64,000 bases of DNA from JAZKFT01 sp039925965 (GCA_039925965.1 JBDSXW010000076.1:1-64000); one strand, 5' to 3'; shown: positions 35,288 to 44,864, counted from the first letter of the stretch. The notes: a model not told the origin generated them from the letters alone. A program made the numbers and translations.

Positions 35288-38200
35288 TTATTCCTTATCA
35301 ATTGTAAGCCATAATTCGGCCATGGTGCCCTGCGTCTGAGGATCCGCTGTGCTTCGATCCTTTAGTTGCAGGCGGCCTTGCATACCATACTTTACCTGCA
35401 GCAAAGCAAGGCGCTTTCGTATATTCTCCAGCCCGTTAGACACATGGCCCGCTTCTCTTGCCTCCGCCTGAGCCTGGTTAATTCCAATACCGTCATCGGT
35501 AACCCGGCACAACAGCCAATCTTCCTTTTCCGAGAATTCCACTATCAGTTGACGCCCGCCATTTTTGCGTCGCAATCCATGCCAGATGGCGTTTTCTATC
35601 AGGGGTTGGATAAGCATAGGCGGTATATTGATCTCGCTGGCAGGCAAGGCCGGGTCTATATTTATAGTTGCCGTAAAATCATCAAACCGCAGTTGTTCCA
35701 TTTCTATATACCGCCGTAGGTAATCGACGGTTTGCTGCAGCGTAACAAAGCTCAGTTTGGATTCTTCCAGTGTATCCCGTATCAGTTGTGCAAAGAGGCT
35801 CAGGTAACGTGATGCACCATCATTGTCCTGTTTTACAATTAACTCTTTAATGCTGTTCAGGCAATTGAAAAGAAAATGCGGATTCATCTGGGCATGTAAT
35901 GCTTTGAACTCGTAGTCGGCCAATTGCCTGTCCACGGCAGCTTTGCGGCCAACCTGCCTAATTCTTTTACGGAACCACCCATAAATTGCCACTATAAATA
36001 TTACACAGCATAGCAATATAAACCAGGCTGTTTTCCAAAATGGAGGATGCACCGTAATATGCAGTGATGTGGTCTGATCAGCCCACCGTGCAGCGGTTGA
36101 ATGTAATTTAATCTCAAGTTGATAATCGCCAGCCTTGAGATTCGATAGCAGGATAGTGCTGCCCGCGCCAACCGCCTGCCACTGGTCTTTAGGTTGGAGC
36201 CTGAAAGACGCAACACCAGCTTCTGCGTCATCAAAATCCAGTTTGGTAAAACGAACCGTTACATTGGGATGCTGCCAGGAAACGTTCACCTTTTTTTCAG
36301 GAAAAACGAATGTGGTGTCGTCGGCAATGCTTATCTGTTCAATGGTGAGTTTCGGCGTTGGCCATTTTTGCGATGGGCGGGAAGTAGGTATTGCGGCTAT
36401 TTCATTGTCGTAAACGGCCCATAGGCGTTTGCTGACGGAGTCATAATAAAAACCCGAACTCATTTCCTTGTCGGGCAAGCCATCTTTTTGATTGAATACA
36501 AAAAACTGCCTCGTGTTCAGGTCCAGTAGATTGATATCACTACCAGTGGCAATAAAAAGCCGGTTTTCATGCGTTAATGCCAGGCTGTATACCAGGTCGC
36601 TTGATAGACCATTGCCACTATTGAAATGTTGCCAGGTGCGTTGTTTAATGTCGTAGCACAGCAGGCCATTGCTAGCGGTGGCCACCCATAGATTTCCCTT
36701 AGTGTCAGCAGTAAGTCCCAACACATTGCTCTCGTATTTGCGATACCCTGCAAAAGTAGTAATCATCGTGTCCCAACTGTCTTTTTGGTAATTGTAGCGG
36801 GATAGTCCATTCCCGGCTGCCCATATATTTCCGTCGGCATCTTCTGTCACAAATTTTATGAATGCAATGGGCAAATAGTGTGCACTATCCTTGTCCAAGT
36901 ATTTTGTAAACAGCCTGGTGGCGGGTTGGTATTTAAAGATCTGGTTGCCACCGCTTATCCAAATATTACGGTGCTTATCAGCCATTCCGCTGTTCACAGA
37001 CCCCCGCGTTAATGGCTGGCCCAGGTAATTAACCGCACCGGAGTGGCCATTACTGGTTTTGTACCATCTAAGGCCTATCAGGGTACCCACCCATAAAGTA
37101 TCCTTGCTAAAAGGCATCACGGTCAGGATATCGTTCACCTCCCGTTGATTGTCTGGAAAAAGTACATGCTTTTTTTGCTTCATGGTATTGGCATCGAATA
37201 CTAATATGCCTTGCTTGCCCGACCCGTGCACATATAATGAATTACCCTGCCGCATCATGCCATTGAAGTGTGGCGTTTTGTTGGGTAGCATATCATCCAG
37301 TGGTGCGATGGTGGTTGTTGAAATAGCAGGTACGGCTATTTTTTTCATATATAACCCATGTGAAGTTCCGATCCACATGCGGCCTGCTTTATCTACCAGC
37401 ATTGCCCAGCAACGGGTATTTGCAAAATACCTGGTAGTATCCAGTATAAGCTGGTGGTTTAATTGGTTGTAATGCACAAAAAAATAGCCGTTGGTGCCAG
37501 AAGTTTGTATGAGCAGGCTGTCGTTTACAAATACCAGCTGGCCCGGCCATCCCATTTCGAGCGTGTCCATTACCGGCAGCGCGGTAGCCGTTATTCGGCG
37601 TGTGTGGGTGTTGTAATGGAACAAGCTGTCGCTGCGATAATGCGAAAAGAAAAAGTCTTCGCCATGTTTGACCATGTTCTTATATAGCAGTGTGCTGGGG
37701 AATAACTGCTGCGAACTATCGACTTCTATAAAACTTCGGTTTCGGCAATCAAAAATTTTCGCATGCTCTTCTCCATAAAAGCAGATGATCTTATTGCCGG
37801 GCAAAGAGTAAAGCAAGCGGCCGTACCGCATCACCTTCCGCATGTCGCTGGCCGAGAAAGCATCGTAACGCCAAATAATTCGTCCATCGATATGGAACCA
37901 GTAAAACCCTGTAGCCGTTGACACAAAAAAAGAACTGTCACTTACAGGCAGCAGGTCGTAAATTTTATTGCAATAGGTGAACCAGGCGGTAGTATCCGGG
38001 ATGCTGTAATTTTTACTGGTGCCGGTTTTGGTATTCAGAACCTGGAAGCCTTCATCAGTAAGGGCTGCCAGCCTGCTACCTGATAACGGTATGATACGAA
38101 ACACTTTACTCATTGGGAGCGATGCGGGATCGGTTGTATGAATGTAGTTGCGAACGGTGGTGCCGTCATATCTGGCCCATCCAAAATGGGTGCCGATCCA

Positions 38201-38359
38201 GATATAGCCTTGCTGATCCTGTACGATGGAGCTAATGGTACTGCTACCCAATCCATCTTTTACCGAAATATGTTTATACAGGTTTTCATCTGGCTGCGCA
38301 TGGGCTGCAACCGTTACCAGCAGCAAAACAACAAATATATTCTGGGGAATCAGTTTCAT
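35288..38359 (-). CDS. Propeller sensor histidine kinase (LytS-type), copy 1
   Basis: This 1023-residue paralogue of the downstream kinase has the same layout. A signal peptide (MKLIPQNIFVVLLLVTVAAHAQ) is followed by propeller repeats (GYIWIGTHFGWARYDG, LWVATASNGLLCYD), a Y_Y_Y-like domain, a membrane helix near 785-805 and the kinase core MNPHFLFNCLNSIKEL with H828. The ATPase motifs are LIENAIWHGLRRK and DDGIGI. The cytoplasmic halves of the two kinases are nearly the same, while the propellers have diverged strongly, as expected for duplication followed by a change of ligand. Both point towards the single LytTR regulator. It is divergent from the S74 surface protein gene. Confidence 0.93.
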   Translation of the reverse strand: MKLIPQNIFVVLLLVTVAAHAQPDENLYKHISVKDGLGSSTISSIVQDQQGYIWIGTHFGWARYDGTTVRNYIHTTDPASLPMSKVFRIIPLSGSRLAALTDEGFQVLNTKTGTSKNYSIPDTTAWFTYCNKIYDLLPVSDSSFFVSTATGFYWFHIDGRIIWRYDAFSASDMRKVMRYGRLLYSLPGNKIICFYGEEHAKIFDCRNRSFIEVDSSQQLFPSTLLYKNMVKHGEDFFFSHYRSDSLFHYNTHTRRITATALPVMDTLEMGWPGQLVFVNDSLLIQTSGTNGYFFVHYNQLNHQLILDTTRYFANTRCWAMLVDKAGRMWIGTSHGLYMKKIAVPAISTTTIAPLDDMLPNKTPHFNGMMRQGNSLYVHGSGKQGILVFDANTMKQKKHVLFPDNQREVNDILTVMPFSKDTLWVGTLIGLRWYKTSNGHSGAVNYLGQPLTRGSVNSGMADKHRNIWISGGNQIFKYQPATRLFTKYLDKDSAHYLPIAFIKFVTEDADGNIWAAGNGLSRYNYQKDSWDTMITTFAGYRKYESNVLGLTADTKGNLWVATASNGLLCYDIKQRTWQHFNSGNGLSSDLVYSLALTHENRLFIATGSDINLLDLNTRQFFVFNQKDGLPDKEMSSGFYYDSVSKRLWAVYDNEIAAIPTSRPSQKWPTPKLTIEQISIADDTTFVFPEKKVNVSWQHPNVTVRFTKLDFDDAEAGVASFRLQPKDQWQAVGAGSTILLSNLKAGDYQLEIKLHSTAARWADQTTSLHITVHPPFWKTAWFILLCCVIFIVAIYGWFRKRIRQVGRKAAVDRQLADYEFKALHAQMNPHFLFNCLNSIKELIVKQDNDGASRYLSLFAQLIRDTLEESKLSFVTLQQTVDYLRRYIEMEQLRFDDFTATINIDPALPASEINIPPMLIQPLIENAIWHGLRRKNGGRQLIVEFSEKEDWLLCRVTDDGIGINQAQAEAREAGHVSNGLENIRKRLALLQVKYGMQGRLQLKDRSTADPQTQGTMAELWLTIDKE

Positions 38360-38448
38360 GCAAACCGGCTTTGGGGGTAACCGCTACACAAATGTACTCC
38401 CCACGGTGTGTAAAATACTGCCATTAGCCGTGTGGTTGTAAGGCAGCT

Positions 38449-38500
38449 CCCGTTTATAGCCCATTTTCCACCACTGCTTAGAAACAACTCGCCGTTCATT
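38449..38500 (+). promoter_or_regulatory. Repeat of the LytTR core motif upstream of the S74 gene
   Basis: CCGTTCATTAGC (38492-38503 region) is an exact 12-base copy of the core upstream of kinase 2 (35189-35200). It contains GCCGTTCAT (38491-38499), which misses the LytTR consensus only at the first base. Exactly 42 bases (two 21-base steps) before it is CCCGTTTAT (38449-38457), again one mismatch. The motif has the same orientation as the S74 gene and lies 62-70 bases before its ATG, so control of that gene by the nearby LytTR regulator is plausible. Confidence 0.35.
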
Positions 38501-38560
38501 AGCCAGCACCCCTACAATTTTTTTCTCGTGCTAATTTGCTGCTTCATAACCAAATCACAC

Positions 38561-40426
38561 ATGAAAAAGATATACTACACACTAAGTTTGGGCTGCATCT
38601 TGCCGATGGCAAGTTTACAGTTACTCGGGCAAAATGTTGGCATTGGTACGAATTCACCGGCTAACAAACTTCATGTTGTTGGCAACCTATTGGTAAATCA
38701 ACCATTAGTTAGTACCAACGCTATACCCACAGCAGCACAAACAAAAACCTTGATCAATGGGATCAGTAATTTTGCCGACACAGATTCTATAGGCAGGGTG
38801 TACGACCAAGGTGGGCCAACAGGCAATTATGCAAACAATTGCAATGGTGCTGTTTATACAACGTATTTCAATGGTACTGATATAGGCGTGGAGGTAATTA
38901 TAGAAGACATTGATCTGGGAACTGGCGATTCGCTCTTGATAAAATATTACGATTCTTACACATCACCAGTTTTGCTTTCAATGACCAATTCCAATGCTAG
39001 TATTGGAAGGTATACATTCAATACAAATAGTATCTGTATCATTTTTAAAAGCAATGCCGATGGCAACAACGGCCGAGGCTTTTCTTTGCTTCAAAAAAAG
39101 CTATTCAGGGATGCCACACCGATTCCTGCAGTTGGGAAAAGTATCGTAGGAAATGCCTTCGCTTTTGATTCCAAAAAAGGGGCTTTAAGAAGCGGAATGC
39201 TACAGTACGCCGATACAATGCCCCAATATTCAACCGCAATGGGTGCATCATTGGCCAATGGTGTAAGTGCTACTGCCATGGGCTACCAATGCTCAGCTAT
39301 TTCAGAAGGTTCCGTAGCCATGGGTTATCAATCCACAGCAAAAGGGCTTTATGCAGTGGCATTGGGAAATAGCGCTGCCGATGGCTATGCGGCAACTGCA
39401 TTAGGGAAATCCAGTGCTAGTAATACCTATGCTACTTCACTGGGGGCAGCTAATGCTAATGGATATGGTTCTACTGCAATGGGAGGTTCAGTGGCAGTTG
39501 GAGCATACGCTACTGCTATGGGGCAGTCCAATACAAGCAATAGCTATGCTACTTCATTGGGCGTGGCTACTGCTAACGGATATATTTCTACTGCTATGGG
39601 ACAGTCCACTACAAATAATACACTGGCAACGGCTATGGGTAGATCCACCGCCAATGGCGATACTTCAACAGCCATGGGAAATTCCATAGCAGGTGGAAAA
39701 TGTGCTACAGCTATCGGTAAATCCACCGCCAATGGCGATTATGCCGTTGCCGCAGGCCAAAACGTAATAGCCAATGGCACCAATTCAGTAGCCATTGGGC
39801 GCAATGTCAGCACCAGCACTCATACCGGTGCTTTCTTTTTTGGCGATAGTGACCCCCATAATAAAAGTATCCGTAGTGCCGGTGGGCCTAATGGTTTCAA
39901 CTGCCGTTTCAATGCCGGCTATTATTTTATCAGCGACGATACAGGGCCCGACATTGGTGTAAAAGTCCTAGGCGGTGGCAATAGTTGGAGTGCTATCAGC
40001 GATGTACGCCGTAAAGAGAAATTTGTACCCGTAGACGGTGAAGATTTTCTGAAAAAGATAGCCGCGATGCCCCTTACAACCTGGAATTACAAGGGGCAGA
40101 ATCCTAAAATATGGCGCCACTACGGCCCCATGGCACAGGATTTTTTTGCCGCCTTTGGCAAAGACAAATATGGCACCATTGGCTGCGATACGCTCATCAA
40201 CCAGCAAGACTTTTTAGGCATCAATTTAATAGCCATACAGGCTTTGGAAAGACGTACCCAGCGGATAGAAGAACTGATGCAAACCAGTGCATCCATCGCA
40301 AAAGAAAATACAGTTTTAAGAAAACAGGTAACAAATATGGAAAGAGCCCTGTGTGCCATTACAAAACAATTGGAAAGTTTTGCTGGTATTGCAAAAAATC
40401 TAACATCTGCTATTGCAAAAAATTGA
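38561..40426 (+). CDS. Secreted YadA-head / S74 intramolecular-chaperone protein
   Basis: The open frame begins at 38432, but the ATG at 38561 opens the signal peptide (MKKIYYTLSLGCILPMASLQLLGQ), giving 621 residues. NVGIGTNSPANKLHVVG follows, the phage-tail-like/IgLT module also seen in three other genes here. Residues about 225-425 are some 14 YadA-type head repeats of about 14 residues (STAMGYQS, ATALGKSS, SVAIGRNV), forming a trimeric left-handed beta-roll. A Peptidase_S74 domain follows (ISDVRRKEKF near 480, then YGPMAQDFFAAFG), a self-cleaving trimerisation chaperone known from phage tail spikes, and a terminal coiled coil (about 565-621). I infer a trimeric surface fibre. It is likely co-transcribed with the 165-residue gene 45 bases downstream. 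Confidence 0.88.
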   Translation: MKKIYYTLSLGCILPMASLQLLGQNVGIGTNSPANKLHVVGNLLVNQPLVSTNAIPTAAQTKTLINGISNFADTDSIGRVYDQGGPTGNYANNCNGAVYTTYFNGTDIGVEVIIEDIDLGTGDSLLIKYYDSYTSPVLLSMTNSNASIGRYTFNTNSICIIFKSNADGNNGRGFSLLQKKLFRDATPIPAVGKSIVGNAFAFDSKKGALRSGMLQYADTMPQYSTAMGASLANGVSATAMGYQCSAISEGSVAMGYQSTAKGLYAVALGNSAADGYAATALGKSSASNTYATSLGAANANGYGSTAMGGSVAVGAYATAMGQSNTSNSYATSLGVATANGYISTAMGQSTTNNTLATAMGRSTANGDTSTAMGNSIAGGKCATAIGKSTANGDYAVAAGQNVIANGTNSVAIGRNVSTSTHTGAFFFGDSDPHNKSIRSAGGPNGFNCRFNAGYYFISDDTGPDIGVKVLGGGNSWSAISDVRRKEKFVPVDGEDFLKKIAAMPLTTWNYKGQNPKIWRHYGPMAQDFFAAFGKDKYGTIGCDTLINQQDFLGINLIAIQALERRTQRIEELMQTSASIAKENTVLRKQVTNMERALCAITKQLESFAGIAKNLTSAIAKN

Positions 40427-40471
40427 TGGTATTTATAATAAGTCCATTAACCCTCTAATCTAAAAAGCCTC

Positions 40472-40969
40472 ATGTTACAAGCCGAAATACTCGAAAAAAT
40501 TAAGAGTCAATTGGATGCATCAAAAAACAACCCCAAATATACTTTGATAGTGGGATTGGTAATGCTTGGTATCGCTGCAGCAGCATACATAGGAGAGTTG
40601 ATGGGTGGGTGGTCACTTGACGGACTGCTATGGTTCCCTTTTGGGGCAGCAATATTAACCCTGGGAGTATTTTACCCTTTATCGTTCTTAACACGGTCCA
40701 GGTGGGTGCCACATTACGAAAAGGCGTATGATGTAATAAAGACACAACCCAGGTCGGTTATATGGGCATATAAACTAAATAGGAAAAGAAACGGCTCCCT
40801 TGTTTCCAGTAGCCTGGTGCTTTGCAGTAATCGTATGCCACAAACATGTACCCTCAATTACTATCGTGAAGAAGAGGTGGACGATTTGCTGATGCGAATG
40901 CCCATGGAACTCAACCCCGCAGTGGTTTTGGGTTATACCACTGCAAACAAAAAACGATTTCTTAAATAA
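40472..40969 (+). CDS. Hypothetical membrane protein with two helices
   Basis: This 165-residue protein has a charged N-terminal helix, two transmembrane helices (about 24-44, YTLIVGLVMLGIAAAAYIG, and 52-73) and a C-terminal cytoplasmic or periplasmic domain of about 90 residues with a Trp/Tyr-rich segment (VIWAYKLNRKRNG). I recognise no family. It starts 45 bases after the S74 gene on the same strand, suggesting one transcript. Confidence 0.65.
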   Translation: MLQAEILEKIKSQLDASKNNPKYTLIVGLVMLGIAAAAYIGELMGGWSLDGLLWFPFGAAILTLGVFYPLSFLTRSRWVPHYEKAYDVIKTQPRSVIWAYKLNRKRNGSLVSSSLVLCSNRMPQTCTLNYYREEEVDDLLMRMPMELNPAVVLGYTTANKKRFLK

Positions 40970-41055
40970 GGAAGAACGTTAAAAAGTATTTGTAACGCTA
41001 TAAAATAAAAACGAATCAATTATTTTAATCACCCTCACAAAAAAAACTCCACATC

Positions 41056-42054
41056 ATGAAAAAGAACATCCTGCATCTATCCGCCATTTGTATCTCTTTC
41101 GCACTCCTGGTCATCAGTTGTAAAAAAGAAATAGCCCCTATCAATGCCGAAGACGTCCTCACAGAAACTGCCAATGCCGGTCATGCAAATTCCGAATCCT
41201 GTCGCCTTGTAAAATACGAAGGTCTCGACGATGGGTATATGCGCAAAATGCATTACAACAATAAAGGGCTCGTGGATCAATGGACGGAGTTTCACCCATG
41301 GTACGACCTGGATGAAAAATTTACATTTGCCTACGATAATAATAAACATATTACTACCGTAAAAGAGATTGACCATGGCACCCTGAAGTGGACCATTGTA
41401 CCCAAGTACCATGGTGATCGTATCGTATATGAAATATGGTATGTAGGCGATACCCACATCATAGACGATACCACCGTAAATACCTATAACAGGATGGGGC
41501 AAATCGTAAAACGGGAAAGCCTGGCTTACGATGTATACGCCACCTTTCAGTACGATCTGATAGGTAATCAAACAATAGGTAATTTTTATGACCTGGATGG
41601 TACGCTGGAACAATCAGAGATTTTCAAGTATAAAAAATTGGTTAAAGAACCCATCACGACCGTATCTGGGCTGCCCTATGGTATACCTTATATTAATTTT
41701 GTGTTTAGCCCACTGCATTTTACTTATTATAAAGCTTCGTACCGTGACGAAAATGGCATCATGGTTCCATTTTTTGAGTTAGATCCTGCTTCGCAACTTA
41801 TAGCTGGCCCACAAGGCTATGCTGTCGCCCACAATACATTCGACCTGGTATCGCAACTGGGCAACCGCCAAAGATGGTCGTACGATAATTGTAATTGCAG
41901 TTTTGACGATGATGCCCTGGCACCTGGACCGCCTACCCAGCATGCATCTAAAGGAGCTAAACCAAATAGTCAACCGCTCCATCTTTCATTTAAAGAGATG
42001 CGGCAAAAAATTGATGCAGTCAGGATGATACGGCTGCAAAAGTCCAACAAGTAG
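41056..42054 (+). CDS. Hypothetical lipoprotein with YD-like repeats
   Basis: This 332-residue protein has a lipoprotein signal (LLVISC, lipidated C22). The body resembles DUF4595/YD-repeat-type lipoproteins of Bacteroidota: Y..NGL...W and F.YDNNKHITTVKE, then YNRMGQIVKRESLAYD, patterns that describe short beta-hairpin repeats. A Cys pair (NCNC) near residue 280 is followed by a basic tail. The function is unknown; an outer-membrane-anchored location is inferred from the signal. A strong terminator follows. Confidence 0.7.
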   Translation: MKKNILHLSAICISFALLVISCKKEIAPINAEDVLTETANAGHANSESCRLVKYEGLDDGYMRKMHYNNKGLVDQWTEFHPWYDLDEKFTFAYDNNKHITTVKEIDHGTLKWTIVPKYHGDRIVYEIWYVGDTHIIDDTTVNTYNRMGQIVKRESLAYDVYATFQYDLIGNQTIGNFYDLDGTLEQSEIFKYKKLVKEPITTVSGLPYGIPYINFVFSPLHFTYYKASYRDENGIMVPFFELDPASQLIAGPQGYAVAHNTFDLVSQLGNRQRWSYDNCNCSFDDDALAPGPPTQHASKGAKPNSQPLHLSFKEMRQKIDAVRMIRLQKSNK

Positions 42055-42068
42055 CCTCCTCACACCCT

Positions 42069-42106
42069 AACTTCTCCCGGTTTCATTAGGTAAACCGGGG
42101 GAAGTT
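42069..42106 (+). terminator. Terminator of the 41056-42054 lipoprotein gene
   Basis: AACTTCTCCCGGTTT (42069-42083) pairs with AAACCGGGGGAAGTT (42092-42106) over 15 bp, with one wobble and an 8-base loop, followed by TTAAAA. It begins 14 bases after the stop codon. Confidence 0.75.
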
Positions 42107-42328
42107 TTAAAAGCTTTGCATGCCCAAGTGGTATTAGACCATAAATATCAAGAGACTGATTCTTGTTTCAAAAGCAGCAGTTGACCGTGGCCTTACATCC
42201 AGGTCAGCTACTACTGGCGGGGAACTAAAAGGCCTCCTATAGCGTAAGAATAATCTGGTTTTTACCCAAATAATCCTATTTATTTTAAGCCCCAACACAC
42301 CCATCAAAAACACCTATAATAAAAAATC

Positions 42329-42730
42329 ATGAAAACAACTATTGTAACAACCACAATAATAATTGCGGCATTATCATTTGCAACCTCCTGTAAAAGGGGC
42401 TTTTCCGGGGCTGATGTAATAAAAGAAATTTCTGTTTATTCTGATTGCCTAAAAGATTGCGATATGATGGCGGTTACTGCACAACGACAACTTATTACCT
42501 GCCTGGCAACTTGTGATAGTACTTACAATGCAAAAATGAGATTTTGTGATTTATTACCAGTATTAGGTAACACAGGGACAGCACATCCCAGGGCTGAATG
42601 TAAACACCAGGCAGAAATACTATTAAGCAATAGCAAAGCCCAATGTGAGGCCCGATATGAAACGGAAATGAAAAATGTGGCCGCCTGTAAAAACGCATGT
42701 TTGACTGCTTCCCATACAAAGTTTCAATAA
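42329..42730 (+). CDS. Small Cys-rich lipoprotein with CX3C pairs
   Basis: This 133-residue protein has a signal peptide ending in ATSC (lipidated C21). The mature part has nine further cysteines: three CX3C pairs (C40/C44, C58/C62, C120/C124) plus C73, C91 and C106. The first two pairs are 13 residues apart on predicted helices, the geometry of disulfide-linked helical hairpins. I recognise no family. Exported cysteines in this pattern are probably oxidised. It stands alone among small secreted proteins. Confidence 0.65.
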   Translation: MKTTIVTTTIIIAALSFATSCKRGFSGADVIKEISVYSDCLKDCDMMAVTAQRQLITCLATCDSTYNAKMRFCDLLPVLGNTGTAHPRAECKHQAEILLSNSKAQCEARYETEMKNVAACKNACLTASHTKFQ

Positions 42731-42887
42731 TACGTAAGCCGGCCGTAATACTAGGGACCAGTGGCTGTAAAATTTACTGGTTCCATACTGTTCTGATGTT
42801 TGCCCAACTTAAAGAAACGGATGAATTACCGTTGTAAAACTATTAACCTGGCATTCGTGACTTTGTCAAAATATTAAACCTCCAACC

Positions 42888-43349
42888 GTGAAAAAAATAA
42901 TCTCCATACTCTGCCTGTTCAGTATCACCCTCCTGTCTACCGCACAAAAAGCGGATACCACGTATCGCTCGAGCCACCTGCCCACCACATATGCCGTGCC
43001 TAAGCCCGACCTGATTATTACAGCATTTAAAATAGTTTCCATTTCGCCTGCCAGAACTACCTACAGCTATACGGTAAAAAATAAAGGCAATGCAGCAGTG
43101 GCAATGCGGCAGGTGGCGGTGCAGGCGTTTTGGGATAATGATGACAGTTTCACCAAGCCAGTTGCGGGTTGTGGTCGTGTTATCAGTGATATTATCGGAG
43201 CAAAACTTGAAGCCGGCCAGTCCTTTACAGACACCTTTTTATGTTCCCGTAATTTACTGTCCTATCACTTATGCATGCTCGTGGTAGATTATCAAAACCA
43301 GGTGGCTGAAAGTAATGAAGGCAACAATAAAATGGTTATTGCGAGATAA
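42888..43349 (+). CDS. Secreted single-CARDB protein
   Basis: This 153-residue protein has a signal peptide (MKKIISILCLFSITLLSTAQ) and one CARDB domain: PDLIITAFKI, then YSYTVKNKGNAAV, LEAGQSF and the closing ESNEGNN. CARDB is an Ig-like adhesion-associated beta-sandwich. The same domain occurs seven times in the giant protein at 10567-21198. Two cysteines (CGR, CSRN) may form a disulfide. It has no anchor or sorting domain, so it is probably periplasmic or released. Confidence 0.75.
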   Translation: MKKIISILCLFSITLLSTAQKADTTYRSSHLPTTYAVPKPDLIITAFKIVSISPARTTYSYTVKNKGNAAVAMRQVAVQAFWDNDDSFTKPVAGCGRVISDIIGAKLEAGQSFTDTFLCSRNLLSYHLCMLVVDYQNQVAESNEGNNKMVIAR

Positions 43350-43421
43350 CACCCGGTAAAAAAGACCCTATAACACTAGTGCCGCTTATTGCCTTCATGG
43401 CTTAGTGGCTAAAAAATAGCT

Positions 43422-44009
43422 TTGAAAGCAGTCCTTTATTTACTCTTCATTTTCATGGGCCAAAAAAACCTGGTAGCCCAAGCAGCCAACGACCACTGTG
43501 GCACTACTGAACAAATGAAACTGCTGTACGAACAACATCCGCAATCGCTTACCGATGCCCAAAATTTTGATGCCTTTACCCGGCAATTTGCCGAAAATAA
43601 AACTCCGAACCGGCTCAATAAAACCAACGCACCTGCCTACACAATACCTGTTGTGGTGCATGTGTTGGCCAGTAGTTTCAACAATGTTTCGGCCACGGTG
43701 ACGCTGGCCAAAATACGGACCGCAATTGTCAAAACCAATGAAGATTTCCAGGGGCTTAATCCTGAATATGCCAGTATTGACCCACAATTTGCCGCGATCA
43801 AACAAACCATGGACATTCAATTTGAACTGGCACAAACCGATCCGAATGGCAACCCTACTACTGGTGTCATTTTTTACCCCAATTAAACCATAGGCGATAC
43901 TGCGGTTGTAGGCCCAGCCAGTAACGAATGGAATAATGCCGGCGCCTACTCTATTGAGCAGGTATTGAGCAATGATACTTACACCAGCTGGAGTGGTAGC
44001 CTTTTGTAA
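43422..44009 (+). pseudogene. Truncated M43-type metalloprotease remnant
   Basis: The frame starts at a TTG (43422) inside a signal-peptide-like sequence (KAVLYLLFIFMG) and continues to NAPAYTIPVVVHVL, the hallmark just before the catalytic domain in M43 (pappalysin-type) zinc proteases of Bacteroidota, and then TNEDFQGLNP. An in-frame TAA at 43884-43886 interrupts it, and related sequence continues in frame (TIGDTAVVGP) to 44009. The HExxH zinc site and the rest of the roughly 700-residue protein are missing. The likely loss of the ATG, the stop codon and the truncation make this a decayed gene. Confidence 0.7.
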
Positions 44010-44070
44010 AATAATTTATCGTAATGGATAATAAAGGGTTAATATCGGCTACAAAATTGAGTATACCGCC

Positions 44071-44448
44071 ATGGAAAAATCCCGCAGGTTAATGATCTAT
44101 GCTTTCATAATTGTATCTGGGTCCCAATTTTTCTCTTATAGCAGTGAGATACTTCAGCCGCCTAATCTTTCTTCCGACAACCAGCGTTATTATGGTGGAT
44201 ATGATATTGGAGCTGCCGATGGCTGGTCTTTTCACCCGTGGACCTACCTTGTTCCGGTAATGGCGGTCCTGGCATTTTTATTTTTTACAAAGCCACGTAG
44301 TATTGGGCTTTACTGGGTGGCGCTTGTGCCGGTGGTATTGTTTGGTTTTGGTGGCGGCACCGGTGGGGTTTTAGGAGCGATAAGTATGGCCTTTGCAGGT
44401 TATGCGACCTATAGTAAGAAAAAGGAAATGAAAGCTGTTATTAAATGA
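44071..44448 (+). CDS. Hypothetical small membrane protein
   Basis: This 125-residue protein has three or four predicted transmembrane helices (about 8-25, 57-73, 80-95 and 96-115) and a Lys-rich C-terminus (YSKKKEMKAVIK). A loop of about 30 residues with several Tyr and Trp lies between the first and second helices. I recognise no family. The downstream sequence to 44864 has no supported gene. Confidence 0.6.
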   Translation: MEKSRRLMIYAFIIVSGSQFFSYSSEILQPPNLSSDNQRYYGGYDIGAADGWSFHPWTYLVPVMAVLAFLFFTKPRSIGLYWVALVPVVLFGFGGGTGGVLGAISMAFAGYATYSKKKEMKAVIK

Positions 44449-44864
44449 TGGTGGCCGACCGGGGGTATTTGCCGTTGCAGCTGTTCCCCAATTAATCAGT
44501 GCTGCCGCATTGCATTGCCTACGCCCTGGTTGGTTTTTTACCAACAAGCCGCACACTCAAAAAAGATTGCGCAGGTTAGCGATTGTGTTTAATAAGAAGA
44601 CCGTAAAAGCAGGTTTGTACATGTTTCCGGATGATTATTTGTATTCTTTTGCTTCGTTGTATGTGGGCAATAGTTCTACATGAGGATGGCTCGCGAAATT
44701 GTGAGAATGATTTTGTTTGTAGCGCGGGTGGCGGATCGATAGGTTCCCTCATTGTTAGTTGGAGAAAACACCAACTGCGACGGCTTGGGCGGGTCTTTAT
44801 GGAGGAACAACAAGAGGCAAAATTTTGTCCCGTGCCGACTAATAGAACCTATTGCTGGCTTTCG
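44449..44864. other. Intergenic sequence without recognisable features
   Basis: This gap lies between a plus-strand membrane protein gene and the convergent metallophosphoesterase. A plus open frame at 44631-44948 overlaps the phosphoesterase end and shows no family or signal, so it is not called. No clear hairpin or repeat is visible. Confidence 0.45.
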
